Notes under the pieces: generated by a model | Databases searched by the model: none | What the model was told of the DNA's origin: nothing | Seen by the model: only the letters and a program-made list of their open reading frames with translations | Part shown: one piece after another, positions 8,839 to 17,065 of the stretch | How positions within the stretch are numbered: the first letter of the stretch is position 1 | How the letters are laid out: every line of letters starts with the position of its first letter | Translations under genes and position numbers: made by a program | Assembly (NCBI GenBank): GCA_005502805.1 | Contig: SCMY01000012.1 | Coordinates: forward strand, 124,001-188,000 | Source: Rhizobiales bacterium 2SD | GTDB lineage: Bacteria; Pseudomonadota; Alphaproteobacteria; Rhizobiales; Beijerinckiaceae | Length of the DNA stretch: 64,000 nucleotides | Reading direction: 5' to 3'

Positions 8839-8861
8839 GAGCGCAGCCGGCGCGCCGCGGC

Positions 8862-10115
8862 ATGCGGACCACGCCCTCCGTCTCGGGCAAGCCGCTTGCG
8901 GCCCCGCCTCTGCTCGATCTTGCCATCCGGCTCACCGGCGAGGACCGCGTCGCTGGCGCGATGCATCTCTACCGCGACCTGATCGCCACACGGCGCCGCA
9001 ACGTCCTGATCTTCACCGGCATCGCGCTGCTCCTGATCGTGGTCGGGCAGCTCTCGACCTCCTGGGGTGGGCGCGGCCGCAGCGACTTCGCCCTGATGGG
9101 GCGCAATTTCCTCGATGCGCTGATTGGCCCGATCGGCATCCTCCTGGCGACCTTCGCTCTGGCGGGCGGCATCGCCTATGCGTTCTTCGGCGCCTCCACT
9201 CGCCATCGTCTGCGGCGCTGGTATCGGAACGAGGGCCTCTTCGCTGCGACGCCCTGCAGCTATCGCCTGCATGAAGGCGGTCTCGACAGCAGCGAACCGC
9301 ATCATCGCAGCCATATTCCGGCCTGGCGCCTCCGCCAGCTGGCCGAAAGTGGCGATCACTTTTTTATCGAGATCCAAGGGATCGACGATCTCGTCGCGCT
9401 GCCGAAGCGGGACCTGTCGACCGATCAACGGAGGCATCTTCAGGATTGGGCGCGGTTCTGCATCGGCCAGGCGAAACCTTCGGATATCGACGCACCGGAG
9501 CAATCGGCGACAGAACCGGCCAACGAGGCGTCTCTCGACCTGCGTTTCCACCTGACGCCCGAGGATCGCACGGCCGCGGTGCTCCGCCAGCAGGAGCGGT
9601 TCTGGCCGCGCAGTCGGCTGCTGCGCCGGACGGCGTTCGGCCTCGTCCTCGCGCTACTGCTGGTGCCGGCTGTCATGCTGTTCCTGTGGAGCATCGACCC
9701 CGATCGCGTACCCTTCGAATTCGCCCTGCCGCTCTTCGCCGAGATGGCGGTGAAGACCTTCTGGCCGGTCACGGCCGGGCTCTGCGGCCTGGTCCTGCTC
9801 GGTTACGTCACGACGCCGTTGTTCATGCGCCTCAATGCCAAAAGCCTCGGCAAGACCCTGCATCAGCGGGCCAGTGACGACGAGATCCGTGTCATGGTCT
9901 CGCCGGAGGGCGCCACAAGCCGGCAACGTGGCCTCGAGAGCCGCTATGACTGGGCGGCGTTCACCGGCATCGAGCGGCGCGGCGAGCACATCTTCGTCCT
10001 GCTGCGCCATGGTGACCCGTTGCTGCTGCCGGTCCGCGTCCTCAATTCCGACCAGATGCAGCTCTTCGATCGGCTAGCAGCCTCGCATATCGACCGCGCC
10101 GGAGACACTGCATGA
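8862..10115 (+). CDS. Membrane protein with two tandem YcxB-like modules
   Basis: A 417-aa protein that looks internally duplicated. Module 1 (~20-200) begins LAIRLTGEDRVAGAM, has two TM helices (ALLLIVVGQL.. and LLATFALAGGIAYAFFG), then the soluble end IPAWRLRQLAESGDHFFIEI..DLVALPKRDL. Module 2 (~225-410) repeats the plan: LRFHLTPEDRTAAVL, two TM helices (LVLALLLVPAVMLFLW; VTAGLCGLVLLGYV), then YDWAAFTGIERRGEHIFVLLRHGDPLLLPVRVL. The soluble ends resemble the C-terminal domain of YcxB-like proteins, but the family name is tentative and the function unknown. It overlaps the next gene by 4 bases (ATGA), implying translational coupling. Confidence 0.75.
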   Translation: MRTTPSVSGKPLAAPPLLDLAIRLTGEDRVAGAMHLYRDLIATRRRNVLIFTGIALLLIVVGQLSTSWGGRGRSDFALMGRNFLDALIGPIGILLATFALAGGIAYAFFGASTRHRLRRWYRNEGLFAATPCSYRLHEGGLDSSEPHHRSHIPAWRLRQLAESGDHFFIEIQGIDDLVALPKRDLSTDQRRHLQDWARFCIGQAKPSDIDAPEQSATEPANEASLDLRFHLTPEDRTAAVLRQQERFWPRSRLLRRTAFGLVLALLLVPAVMLFLWSIDPDRVPFEFALPLFAEMAVKTFWPVTAGLCGLVLLGYVTTPLFMRLNAKSLGKTLHQRASDDEIRVMVSPEGATSRQRGLESRYDWAAFTGIERRGEHIFVLLRHGDPLLLPVRVLNSDQMQLFDRLAASHIDRAGDTA

Positions 10116-10681
10116 CCGGACATCGCCAGTTCGCGCTTTGCATCGTCCTGATCGGCAGCGCGCTTCTGGCTGGCCGGGTAAGTGCGGAGCCGCTTCCCCT
10201 GCCCGACGGGCTCACGCTCGACGTGCCGGAGGGTTGGCGGGTCGACGGCAGCGCCGAAGGCGAGATCGGCAAAGATGGACGCACCCGCATCCAACTGGTC
10301 TGCGAGACGGAGGCCTGCAAGCGCACGCAGGAGACCTGCACCGTCCTGATGCGAAGCCAACCTGTTACCGGGGCGGATGACGAAGCCCGGCTGGCCTCGC
10401 TCTATGCCGCGCCGATGGATCGCTATTTCCGCATCCGCGCCGTGCTGCGTAGTACGAGCAAGGATGCGCAGGTGCTCCAGCCTCTTGGCCGGGCTGCCTT
10501 CGGGGCGCGCGACTGGTGGGCGATCGAGACCGACGCCCGCCACAACTACAAATCCGGCCTCTTCGCCGAGACGGTGATCGCCGGGCGCTATCTCGGCGTG
10601 ATCTGCAAGACCTGCGAGACCGGCAGCGAGCGCTACCAGGCAGGGCGCGCGATCATGGCGAGCATCAGGCCGGTGGATTGA
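10112..10681 (+). CDS. Small secreted protein with conserved-looking cysteines, function unknown
   Basis: 189 aa with a signal peptide (MTGHRQFALCIVLIGSALLAGRVSA). The mature part starts with LPDGLTLDVPEGWRVDG. It carries the cysteine clusters VCETEACKRTQETC and ICKTCET, which could form disulfides in the periplasm. Translation is coupled to the YcxB-like membrane protein through an ATGA overlap, so the two probably act together. Its 3' end overlaps the convergent LysR gene by 17 bases. I do not recognise the family. Confidence 0.75.
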   Translation: MTGHRQFALCIVLIGSALLAGRVSAEPLPLPDGLTLDVPEGWRVDGSAEGEIGKDGRTRIQLVCETEACKRTQETCTVLMRSQPVTGADDEARLASLYAAPMDRYFRIRAVLRSTSKDAQVLQPLGRAAFGARDWWAIETDARHNYKSGLFAETVIAGRYLGVICKTCETGSERYQAGRAIMASIRPVD

Positions 10682-11585
10682 CGGCCGCAGCCTCGCCGAG
10701 CACGGCCTCGATCAGCTGCGCGACATGCCGAACCGCCGGATCGCGCTCGCTGCGACGGTGCCAGGCGAGATGTAGCGGGAAGCCCTCGACCGCAATCGGC
10801 GGATCGAAGGTCGCGAAGCGATCAACCTCACCCGGTAGCAAGGTCCGGCTCGGCAGCAGCGCGATCAGGTCCGAGGCCAACAGCAAGGGCGGCACGCCCA
10901 GGAAGCTCGGCACGACCAGGCCGACATGGCGCCTGCGGCCGAGCCGGGACAGCGCTTCGTCGAGCGGGCCATGCGTCTCGCCGCGCCCCGAGACCAGCAC
11001 ATGCGGAAAGGCCAGCCAGCGATCGAGATCGAAACCGGCGGCCGCGGGGTGATCCCGGCGCATCGCCACGACATAGCGCTCGCGCAGCAGCTCGCTCCGC
11101 GTGAAATCGGCCTCGATCGTCGGGAAGACGGAGATGGCGAGGTCGATGCGCCCCTGCGCCAGCGCCTCCAACGTCGCCTGCGCGCCTTGCCATGGCAGGA
11201 CGGCGAGGGTCAGGCCCGGCGCGGTCTGCATCAACTGCCCATAGATTCGGCCGGTCAGCAGCGCGGGCGGCAGCTCGGCCGTCATCACCCTGACAGTCTG
11301 CACCAAGCTCTTCAGATCGGGCTCCGGCGCCTCGAGCAACTCGGTGACCTGAGTAAGGATGTTCCGCAGCGGCTGCCGCAACGCCTGCGCCTTCGGAGTC
11401 AGGCGCATCCGCCCCCTGCCCCGCAGCAGCAGCGGATCGCCGAAGAGATGGCGGCAGCGTTCCAGCGCACTCGATGCCGCCGGCTGCGACAGGCCGACCC
11501 GCTCGGCCGCTCGCGAAACATGGGCCTCGTCGAGCAACGCGTCGAGCACGACGAGAAGGTTGAGATCGATGCTCCGTAAATTCAT
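10665..11585 (-). CDS. LysR-family regulator divergent from a quinone reductase gene
   Basis: 306 aa, of standard LTTR length. The N-terminal HTH is LRSIDLNLLVVLDALLDEAHVSRAAERVGLSQPAASSALERCRHLFGDPLLLR, the NodD/NahR-like subgroup opening. The effector domain follows (~90-300). I placed the ATG at 11585 (MNLRSIDLN) because that is where family members begin; in-frame sequence upstream looks non-coding. It is divergent from the NAD(P)H oxidoreductase at 11671, its probable target, and a dyad lies between them. Confidence 0.93.
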   Translation of the reverse strand: MNLRSIDLNLLVVLDALLDEAHVSRAAERVGLSQPAASSALERCRHLFGDPLLLRGRGRMRLTPKAQALRQPLRNILTQVTELLEAPEPDLKSLVQTVRVMTAELPPALLTGRIYGQLMQTAPGLTLAVLPWQGAQATLEALAQGRIDLAISVFPTIEADFTRSELLRERYVVAMRRDHPAAAGFDLDRWLAFPHVLVSGRGETHGPLDEALSRLGRRRHVGLVVPSFLGVPPLLLASDLIALLPSRTLLPGEVDRFATFDPPIAVEGFPLHLAWHRRSERDPAVRHVAQLIEAVLGEAAAVNPPA

Positions 11586-11589
11586 GAGA

Positions 11590-11609
11590 TCGATAATACG
11601 ATATATCGA
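11590..11609. promoter_or_regulatory. LysR-type dyad operator
   Basis: TCGATA (11590-11595) and TATCGA (11604-11609) are separated by 8 bp. Nested inside is the perfect palindrome CGATATATCG (11599-11608). The site lies in the 85-bp gap between the divergent LysR and oxidoreductase genes, right at the LysR start codon, a usual place for an LTTR autoregulatory site. Confidence 0.55.
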
Positions 11610-11670
11610 CCATCCATTGGAGTAATTTCTAAAGCCGCCGCATCCTCCTTTCGAACCGAAGGAGGTCGCC

Positions 11671-12219
11671 ATGACGCAGACGCTGATCCTGCTCTTTCAC
11701 CCTGATTACCAGAACTCGCGCGCTAACCGGGCGCTGGCGGAGGCGGCCGCGAACCAGCCCGGCACCAGCCTCGTCGACATGCAAGCCCTCTATCCGGACG
11801 GGCGCATCGATGCCGATGTGGAGGTTGCGCGGCTGCTCGCAGCCGAGCGCATCGTCCTGCAGTTCCCGGTGCAGTGGTATTCAACGCCGCCGCTGCTGAA
11901 GGCCTGGCAGGACGCGGTGCTGACCCGGATGTTCTACATCCATTACGAGGCGGAAGGGGCAAAGCTCGCTAGCCGTCCGCTCCTGATCGCCGCGACCGCC
12001 GGCAATATTCCCGAGGCCTACACGCCGAGCGGCGCCAACCTGTTCTCGCTGCGCGACCTGCTGAAGCCGTTGCAGGCGACGGCGCATCGCTGCGCCCTCG
12101 CCTGGCAGGAGCCGTTCCTGATCTATGATGCGCGCCGGGCCGATGCCGAAGCGCTGGCGGCGGCTGCAGACCATTATGTCGCGCGGCTCGCCCAGCTCGA
12201 AACCCGGCAGGCCGCCTGA
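11671..12219 (+). CDS. NAD(P)H:quinone oxidoreductase, KefF/MdaB-type flavodoxin fold
   Basis: A 182-aa flavoprotein of the Flavodoxin_2 family (KefF/KefG/MdaB, NQO-like). Seen: the first strand ILLFHPDYQNSRANRALAEAA (FMN-phosphate loop with HP..S..N), VLQFPVQWYSTPPLLKAWQDAVLTRMFYI (the FP.QW..P..LK.W.D signature) and the later loop IAATAGNIPEAYTPSGANLF. It likely performs two-electron quinone reduction. GGAGG lies 5 bases upstream of the ATG. Divergence from a LysR suggests induction by quinones or related electrophiles. Confidence 0.9.
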   Translation: MTQTLILLFHPDYQNSRANRALAEAAANQPGTSLVDMQALYPDGRIDADVEVARLLAAERIVLQFPVQWYSTPPLLKAWQDAVLTRMFYIHYEAEGAKLASRPLLIAATAGNIPEAYTPSGANLFSLRDLLKPLQATAHRCALAWQEPFLIYDARRADAEALAAAADHYVARLAQLETRQAA

Positions 12220-12228
12220 CCTGCCGGG
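12203..12228. terminator. Hairpin between convergent genes
   Basis: CCCGGCAGG (12203-12211) and CCTGCCGGG (12220-12228) form a 9-bp stem whose loop contains the TGA stop of the oxidoreductase gene. The bioY stop is 12 bases further on the other strand, so the hairpin could end both transcripts. There is no T-run. Confidence 0.45.
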
Positions 12229-12239
12229 ATCGCGTCAGC

Positions 12240-12830
12240 TCAAGCCTGGTCGGTGCCGCTCTTGCCGCGCACCAGCGCCATCAGGATCGCCGCGCCGAGC
12301 CCCGACTTGACCAGCGAGCCGAGCAGGAAGGGCACGACGCCGGCGAGCATCGCCTTCTCGGTGCCGATCAATGCGGCGAGCCAGAGCCCGCCGAGAGCCA
12401 GGCAAAGAGCGTGGCCGAGCAGCATCGAGGCGAAGGCGAAGCCCGGGCGGCTGCCGTTCCAGCCGCGCTCGGCGAGCCAGCCGACCAGGGCGGCGACGAA
12501 CGGGAACGAGACGAGATAGCCCGCGGTCGGGCCCATAAAGGGCGCGATGCCGCCATTGCCATTGGCGAGCACGGGCAGGCCGAGCGCCGCCTCGCCGAGC
12601 CAGGCGAGAATGGTGAGGGCGCCGAGCCGCCAGCCATAGAGCGCGCCGATCAGGATCACCGCCAGCGTCTGCATGGTCATCGGCACCGGCAGCATCGGCA
12701 CGCTGATCTGCGAGGCGATCGCCAGGACGAGCGTGCCGAGCAGGACGGCGGCAGCCTTGATGTGGGCCGGACGCGCCTGCAGGCCGAGCGGGCTGAAGCG
12801 GGCGGGTGCGGCGTAGCTGAGATCGCTCAT
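12240..12830 (-). CDS. bioY: Biotin transporter BioY (ECF S-component)
   Basis: BioY is the biotin-binding membrane subunit that imports biotin alone or with the ECF module BioMN. The 196-aa protein has about six TM helices and the family pattern SQISVPMLPVPMTMQTLAVILIGALYGWRLGALTI, then GEAALGLPVLANGNGGIAPFMGPTAGYLVSFPFVAALVGWLAERG. No bioM or bioN is adjacent, so it may act alone or use a distant energising module. A BioR box lies 26-35 bases upstream of the ATG and the gene for BioR is next, so biotin-dependent repression is very likely. Confidence 0.96.
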   Translation of the reverse strand: MSDLSYAAPARFSPLGLQARPAHIKAAAVLLGTLVLAIASQISVPMLPVPMTMQTLAVILIGALYGWRLGALTILAWLGEAALGLPVLANGNGGIAPFMGPTAGYLVSFPFVAALVGWLAERGWNGSRPGFAFASMLLGHALCLALGGLWLAALIGTEKAMLAGVVPFLLGSLVKSGLGAAILMALVRGKSGTDQA

Positions 12831-12855
12831 GGCTTCGTCTCCATCGATTCCAAAA

Positions 12856-12865
12856 TTATAGATAA
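12856..12865. promoter_or_regulatory. BioR operator upstream of bioY
   Basis: TTATAGATAA fits the BioR consensus TTATMKATAA known from alphaproteobacterial biotin regulons. It lies 26-35 bases before the bioY start codon, consistent with a promoter-overlapping repressor site. Confidence 0.88.
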
Positions 12866-12993
12866 TTCGATACGCTGATCTATCCCAGAGTCCATAAGGC
12901 CGAGCAGATTGCAAGTCAGCAGGGCATGATGTTCCGGCACGCAGAAATGCACAGCCGAGCCACAGCCATGCCCGCAGCGGCCATGGGTCGGCT

Positions 12994-13662
12994 TCAGCCC
13001 TGAATGGCGAAAACGTCCCGCGTTCCGCCAGCAGCCGTCCGCACCGGCTTCGAACCGATCCACTGGACATGGCGGGCAAGGATAGCTGCCGCCTCATCGA
13101 CATTCCCGGCGCGCAGCGCGGCAAGGATAGCGCGGTGATCGTGATCGGTGCGCGCTTCCCAGTCCGAGCGCCAGGCCGAGAATAGGAAGCGGGCACTGGC
13201 GGCATGAAGATCGTCGATCGCCGCCAGCAAACGCGGCATGGCACAGGGCGTCACGATCAGCCGATGGAAGCGCCGATTCGCCTCCTCCCAGGCACGGACA
13301 TCGGGCGAGTTATCGCCGGCCCGGGTCGCTTCCTCCGCCTCGTCGAGAATGGCGCGCGTCAGATGCGGGCCGGCGTGGCGTAGCGCCAGCACCTCCAGCG
13401 CCGCGCGCATCTCGGCGACTTCGCGGACCTCGCGCAGGTCGAAGGCCGCGACACGCACGCCGCGGCGCGGCTCGCTGACAGCGAGCCCCTGCGCCTCCAG
13501 CCGCTGAAAGGCCTCGCGCACCGGGACATGGCTGGCGCCGAACTCGACCGCAACATGATCCTGCCGCAGCCGCGCGCCCGGCTCGATCTGCCCGGAGATG
13601 ATCCGCTCGGCGAGGATACGGCTGATGCGGACGGGAAGGGTCTCGGATTTCTCTTTGGCCAT
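12994..13662 (-). CDS. bioR: Biotin regulator BioR (GntR family)
   Basis: A 222-aa FadR-subfamily GntR protein. The N-terminal winged helix is RISRILAERIISGQIEPGARLRQDHVAVEFGASHVPVREAFQRLEAQGLAVSEPRRGVRVA, followed by an all-helical FCD domain (~85-210) with the metal/ligand residues of EEANRRFHRLIV and DHDHRAIL. BioR is assigned from context: BioR-type boxes lie before its own start and before bioY, which is the next gene downstream on the same strand. It would repress biotin uptake when biotin is plentiful and control itself. Confidence 0.9.
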   Translation of the reverse strand: MAKEKSETLPVRISRILAERIISGQIEPGARLRQDHVAVEFGASHVPVREAFQRLEAQGLAVSEPRRGVRVAAFDLREVREVAEMRAALEVLALRHAGPHLTRAILDEAEEATRAGDNSPDVRAWEEANRRFHRLIVTPCAMPRLLAAIDDLHAASARFLFSAWRSDWEARTDHDHRAILAALRAGNVDEAAAILARHVQWIGSKPVRTAAGGTRDVFAIQG

Positions 13663-13665
13663 GAA

Positions 13666-13675
13666 TTATCGATAA
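13666..13675. promoter_or_regulatory. BioR operator upstream of bioR (autoregulation)
   Basis: TTATCGATAA is a perfect palindrome and a second match to TTATMKATAA. It is 4 bases from the bioR start codon and overlaps the expected ribosome-binding region. It lies in the divergent gap with the pirin gene, whose promoter could also be affected. Confidence 0.85.
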
Positions 13676-13772
13676 TTACCCTCGGCGGCCACGTCGAGCC
13701 CATGCGGCCGATCGTGCCCTTGCCGTACACAGCATCCGGGGCCAGTCTCCCCTCCTCACAGGAGGACATCGC

Positions 13773-14693
13773 ATGTCGCAACTGCCCGATCATGACCCGG
13801 TCGCGGGCGATACCCGCTCCTGCGAGGCGCTCGAACAGGTGATCGTGCCGCGCGCGCACGATCTCGGTGGCTTCTCCGTGCGCCGCGCCTTGCCCTCGAT
13901 CGGGCGCAAGATGGTCGGCCCCTTCATCTTCTTCGACCAGATGGGCCCGGCCGAGTTCCTGCTCGGCGAGGGCATCGATGTCCGCCCGCATCCGCATATC
14001 GGGCTCTCCACCGTCACCTATCTCTTCGACGGCGAGATCATGCACCGCGATTCGCTCGGCACGGCGCTGCCGATCCGCCCCGGTGCGGTCAATCTGATGA
14101 CGGCCGGCCGCGGCATCGTCCATTCCGAGCGTACCGCACCGGAAGAGCGCATGAAGGCGCCCAAGCTCTACGGCATCCAGACCTGGCTCGCTTTGCCGAA
14201 GACGCATGAGGAGATCGCGCCCGAGTTCATCCACCATGCCGCGCCCGAACTGCCGCGCATCGTCGGCGAGGGCAAGCGTGTCAGCCTGATCATGGGCTCG
14301 GCCTTCGGCGAGACCTCGCCGGTGAAATTCCCCTGGGACACGCTCTATGCCGAGGCCGTGCTGGCGCCGGGCGCGATCCTGCCGCTCGATCCCGACTATC
14401 ACGAGCGCGCCGTTTACATCGTCTCGGGCAAGATCGACATCGCCGGCGACGAGTTCGGCGCCGGCCAGCTGCTGATCTTCAAGCCGGGCGACCGGATCTC
14501 GATCCTTGCTATCGACCAGAGCCGGCTGATGCTGATCGGCGGCGAGCCGATGGACGGCCCACGCCATATCTGGTGGAACTTCGTCTCGTCCTCGAAGGAG
14601 CGCATCGACCAGGCCAAGCAGGAATGGAAGACCGGCCGCTTCGACACCGTGCCCGGCGACGAGGAGGAGTTCATCCCGCTGCCGGAGCGCTGA
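13773..14693 (+). CDS. Pirin-family bicupin protein
   Basis: A 306-aa pirin. The N-terminal cupin holds the metal-binding pattern FFDQMGPAEFLLGEGIDVRPHPHIGLSTVTYLFDGEIMHRDSLG (HPHIG..TVTY, E and H ligands) and LMTAGRGIVHSERT. The C-terminal cupin is at ~170-290 (AEAVLAPGAILPLDPDYHERAVYIVSGKI). Bacterial pirins are Fe-dependent and some have quercetinase or redox-sensing roles; which applies here is unknown. A strong SD (AGGAGG) lies before the ATG. The DMT transporter gene starts 10 bp after its stop and is probably cotranscribed. Confidence 0.93.
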   Translation: MSQLPDHDPVAGDTRSCEALEQVIVPRAHDLGGFSVRRALPSIGRKMVGPFIFFDQMGPAEFLLGEGIDVRPHPHIGLSTVTYLFDGEIMHRDSLGTALPIRPGAVNLMTAGRGIVHSERTAPEERMKAPKLYGIQTWLALPKTHEEIAPEFIHHAAPELPRIVGEGKRVSLIMGSAFGETSPVKFPWDTLYAEAVLAPGAILPLDPDYHERAVYIVSGKIDIAGDEFGAGQLLIFKPGDRISILAIDQSRLMLIGGEPMDGPRHIWWNFVSSSKERIDQAKQEWKTGRFDTVPGDEEEFIPLPER

Positions 14694-14703
14694 GCCCACC
14701 GAC

Positions 14704-15648
14704 ATGCCTGCCGAGCCTCCCGATCGCTCGTCCGGCGCCGCGCCGGATGCGGCTGATGGCGTGCGCTCCTCGCGCAAACGGCTGGTCGGCTTTCTCTGGG
14801 CGGTGCTGACAGTCTCGATCTTCGCCGGCTGGTTCGTGGTGACGCGCTTCAGCGTCACCCGCATCCTCAATGTCTGGGACCTGACCGCGCTGCGCTACGG
14901 CATCGGCGCGATCCTGCTGGCGCCGGTGCTGCTGCGTGATCTGCCACCAAAGGCCTGGCGCAACGGCTTCGTCTTCAGCGTCCTCTGGGGCGCCCCCTTT
15001 GCGGCCCTGGTCGCGCTCGGCGTGCAGATGACCTCGGCCGGACGCGCGGCCTCGGTGACGCCGACCCTGATGCCGGTCTTCGCCGGCCTGCTCGGCTGGG
15101 TGCTGCTGCGCCAGCCGCCCGGTTGGATCAGGCTCGTGGGTTACGCCGCCATCGCTGCCGGCCTCTGCGGCTTCGTCATCACGGCTTCCAGCGGCGGGGC
15201 AGCGCCGAGCCTGCTCGGTCTCGGATTCCTGGCGTTGGCAGCGGCGATCTGGGCCGGCTACACGCTGCTTCTGCGCGGCAGCGGCCTTAACCCGTTGCAG
15301 TCGGCGGCGCTGATATGCTTCTGGTCCGGCCTGATCTTCGTGCCCCTCTATGTCGTCCTCGGCATCGGCCATCTCGGACAGGCTCCGCCAGCCGAGATCG
15401 CGGTGCAGGGCTTCTATCAGGGCGTGCTGATGAGCATCGTCGCGCTGATCAGCTTCAACCGCGCCGTGACGCTGCTCGGCGCAGCGGCCGCCGCAGCGAT
15501 GATCGCACTGGTACCAGTCATTGCCTCGCTGCTCGCCATCGCCTTCCTCTGTGAGGTGCCAACAGTGGCGGAGGGCGTCTCGATCGCGTTCATCGTCGCA
15601 GGCGTGCTGCTGGCGACACGGCCAACGCCGGCCCCTGGCCGCGGTTGA
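14704..15648 (+). CDS. EamA/DMT-superfamily transporter
   Basis: A 314-aa inner-membrane protein with two EamA repeats and about ten TM helices (from RLVGFLWAVLTVSIFAGWFVVTRFS to AFIVAGVLLATRPT). Repeat 1 ends at ~160 and repeat 2 starts at LLGLGFLALAAAIWAGYTLLLR. The N-terminus is a polar 25-residue tail. DMT members export metabolites or amino acids; the substrate is not predictable. The gene follows pirin by 10 bp. Confidence 0.9.
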   Translation: MPAEPPDRSSGAAPDAADGVRSSRKRLVGFLWAVLTVSIFAGWFVVTRFSVTRILNVWDLTALRYGIGAILLAPVLLRDLPPKAWRNGFVFSVLWGAPFAALVALGVQMTSAGRAASVTPTLMPVFAGLLGWVLLRQPPGWIRLVGYAAIAAGLCGFVITASSGGAAPSLLGLGFLALAAAIWAGYTLLLRGSGLNPLQSAALICFWSGLIFVPLYVVLGIGHLGQAPPAEIAVQGFYQGVLMSIVALISFNRAVTLLGAAAAAAMIALVPVIASLLAIAFLCEVPTVAEGVSIAFIVAGVLLATRPTPAPGRG

Positions 15649-15656
15649 GGCCCCTC

Positions 15657-16886
15657 TCAGGCGAGCTCGGAGAGGTCACGCAAGCGCGGCACCCGTGAGA
15701 AGCCGATGACGAGCAGCTGGATCAGGAAGCCTGCGGTCGCGAGCTGCAGGCAGGCGGCGATGCCGAGATGCGCCGCCACGGTGGCGCCAATCGCGGCCCC
15801 CACCGGGCGGGCGCCGAAGGTCGCCGTCATGATCAGGGCGGAGACCCGGCCGAGCATCGCATTGGGCGTGACCGCCTGGCGCAATGTCATCGTTGAGATC
15901 GACCAGATGATCGGCCCGACGCCGAACAGGAAGAAGCTCGCCGCGACCAGATAAATGGAGGGAAGCCAGAGCGTCGCGAGCATCACGCCGGCCGCACAGA
16001 GGCCAGCGAACGGCCCGAGCAGAATCAACGTCCCGAAGGAGACCCGCCTGGAGATATGGGACGCGAGAGCGGCGCCGACGATCATCCCCGCACCGTAGAT
16101 GCCCAGGGTGATGCCGACCTGCGTCGCGCTGAGGCCGAGATTCTGGACGGCATAGGCGACATAAACCGCCTGGAGAATGAACCAGGAGACGTTGAAGAAG
16201 ACCGCCGTCGTCAGGATCGGCCTGAGCAGATCGTGGCCGGCGACGAAACGTGCGCCCTCCTTGAGATCATGCAGCAGGTCGCGGCGCGGGCCGGACGGCG
16301 CCTCATCCTTCGGCAAGCCGGCCAGCAGGAGCGCAGCGAAGATGGAAAGCCCGGCCGCCAGGCCATAGGCCGTCGATATACCGATCCGGCCGACGAGCGC
16401 CCCGCCGAGCGCCGGTCCACCAGCATAGGCGGCGCTGCGCGCCAGCTCCAGCCAGCGATTGGCGTCCGCGAGCCGTGCACGCGGCACCACCGACGGGACG
16501 AAGGCCGGGGCAGCGACGCTGTAGCAGACCGTGCCGATGGCGCCGAGCGCGCCGAGCACGCCCAGCCAGGTCAGGTTGAGGCTGCCCAGAGCGAGCAGCA
16601 GCGGGATCGCGAGCAGCGACACCGCGCGCAGCACTTCCGTGCCGACCATGAGCCGCCGCCGCGAGGCGCGATCGACCATCAGGCCCGCCGGGATCGAGAG
16701 CAGGAGAAAGGGCAAGGTCTGCGCCGTCTGCAGCCAGCCGGTCTCGGCCGGCCCCGCCGCCAGCAGCAGAACGGCGGCCAACGGCGCCGCGGCCAAGGCG
16801 ATCTGTTCCGAGAACTGGGCAAAGAGATTGGACCAGCCGATGCGGCGAAATGCCGTCGGCAAGGGGGTCGTATCAGCCGGTTGCAT
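15657..16886 (-). CDS. MFS transporter, EntS-like (MFS_3)
   Basis: A 409-aa MFS permease with twelve predicted TM helices. It resembles the MFS_3/EntS group: SNLFAQFSEQIALAAAPLAAVLLL, then LQTAQTLPFLLLSIPAGLMVDRASRRRLMVGTEVLRA (loop 2-3 motif A variant), and SVAAPAFVPSVVPRARLADANRWLELARSAAYAGGPALGGALVGRIG. These are typically drug or siderophore exporters. The SD GAGG precedes the ATG. An inverted repeat GTCCTC-N12-GAGGAC (16895-16918) lies 9 bases upstream and may be an operator. It is convergent with the DMT gene. Confidence 0.9.
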   Translation of the reverse strand: MQPADTTPLPTAFRRIGWSNLFAQFSEQIALAAAPLAAVLLLAAGPAETGWLQTAQTLPFLLLSIPAGLMVDRASRRRLMVGTEVLRAVSLLAIPLLLALGSLNLTWLGVLGALGAIGTVCYSVAAPAFVPSVVPRARLADANRWLELARSAAYAGGPALGGALVGRIGISTAYGLAAGLSIFAALLLAGLPKDEAPSGPRRDLLHDLKEGARFVAGHDLLRPILTTAVFFNVSWFILQAVYVAYAVQNLGLSATQVGITLGIYGAGMIVGAALASHISRRVSFGTLILLGPFAGLCAAGVMLATLWLPSIYLVAASFFLFGVGPIIWSISTMTLRQAVTPNAMLGRVSALIMTATFGARPVGAAIGATVAAHLGIAACLQLATAGFLIQLLVIGFSRVPRLRDLSELA

Positions 16887-17065
16887 GACCTCAAGTCCTC
16901 GGAAGCGATTGTGAGGACACTAAAAAGCCCTGACGGCATGAGAACCACCCGTTTCGTGGGAAGCATTATGTTCGCGGCGATGGCGCGCGACGTCCAACTC
17001 CGGTTTGCCAGCGCGCCACGCAGGCTCTATTTCCAGATCGTCCCAGCGAAGGATCCGACAGCCTC

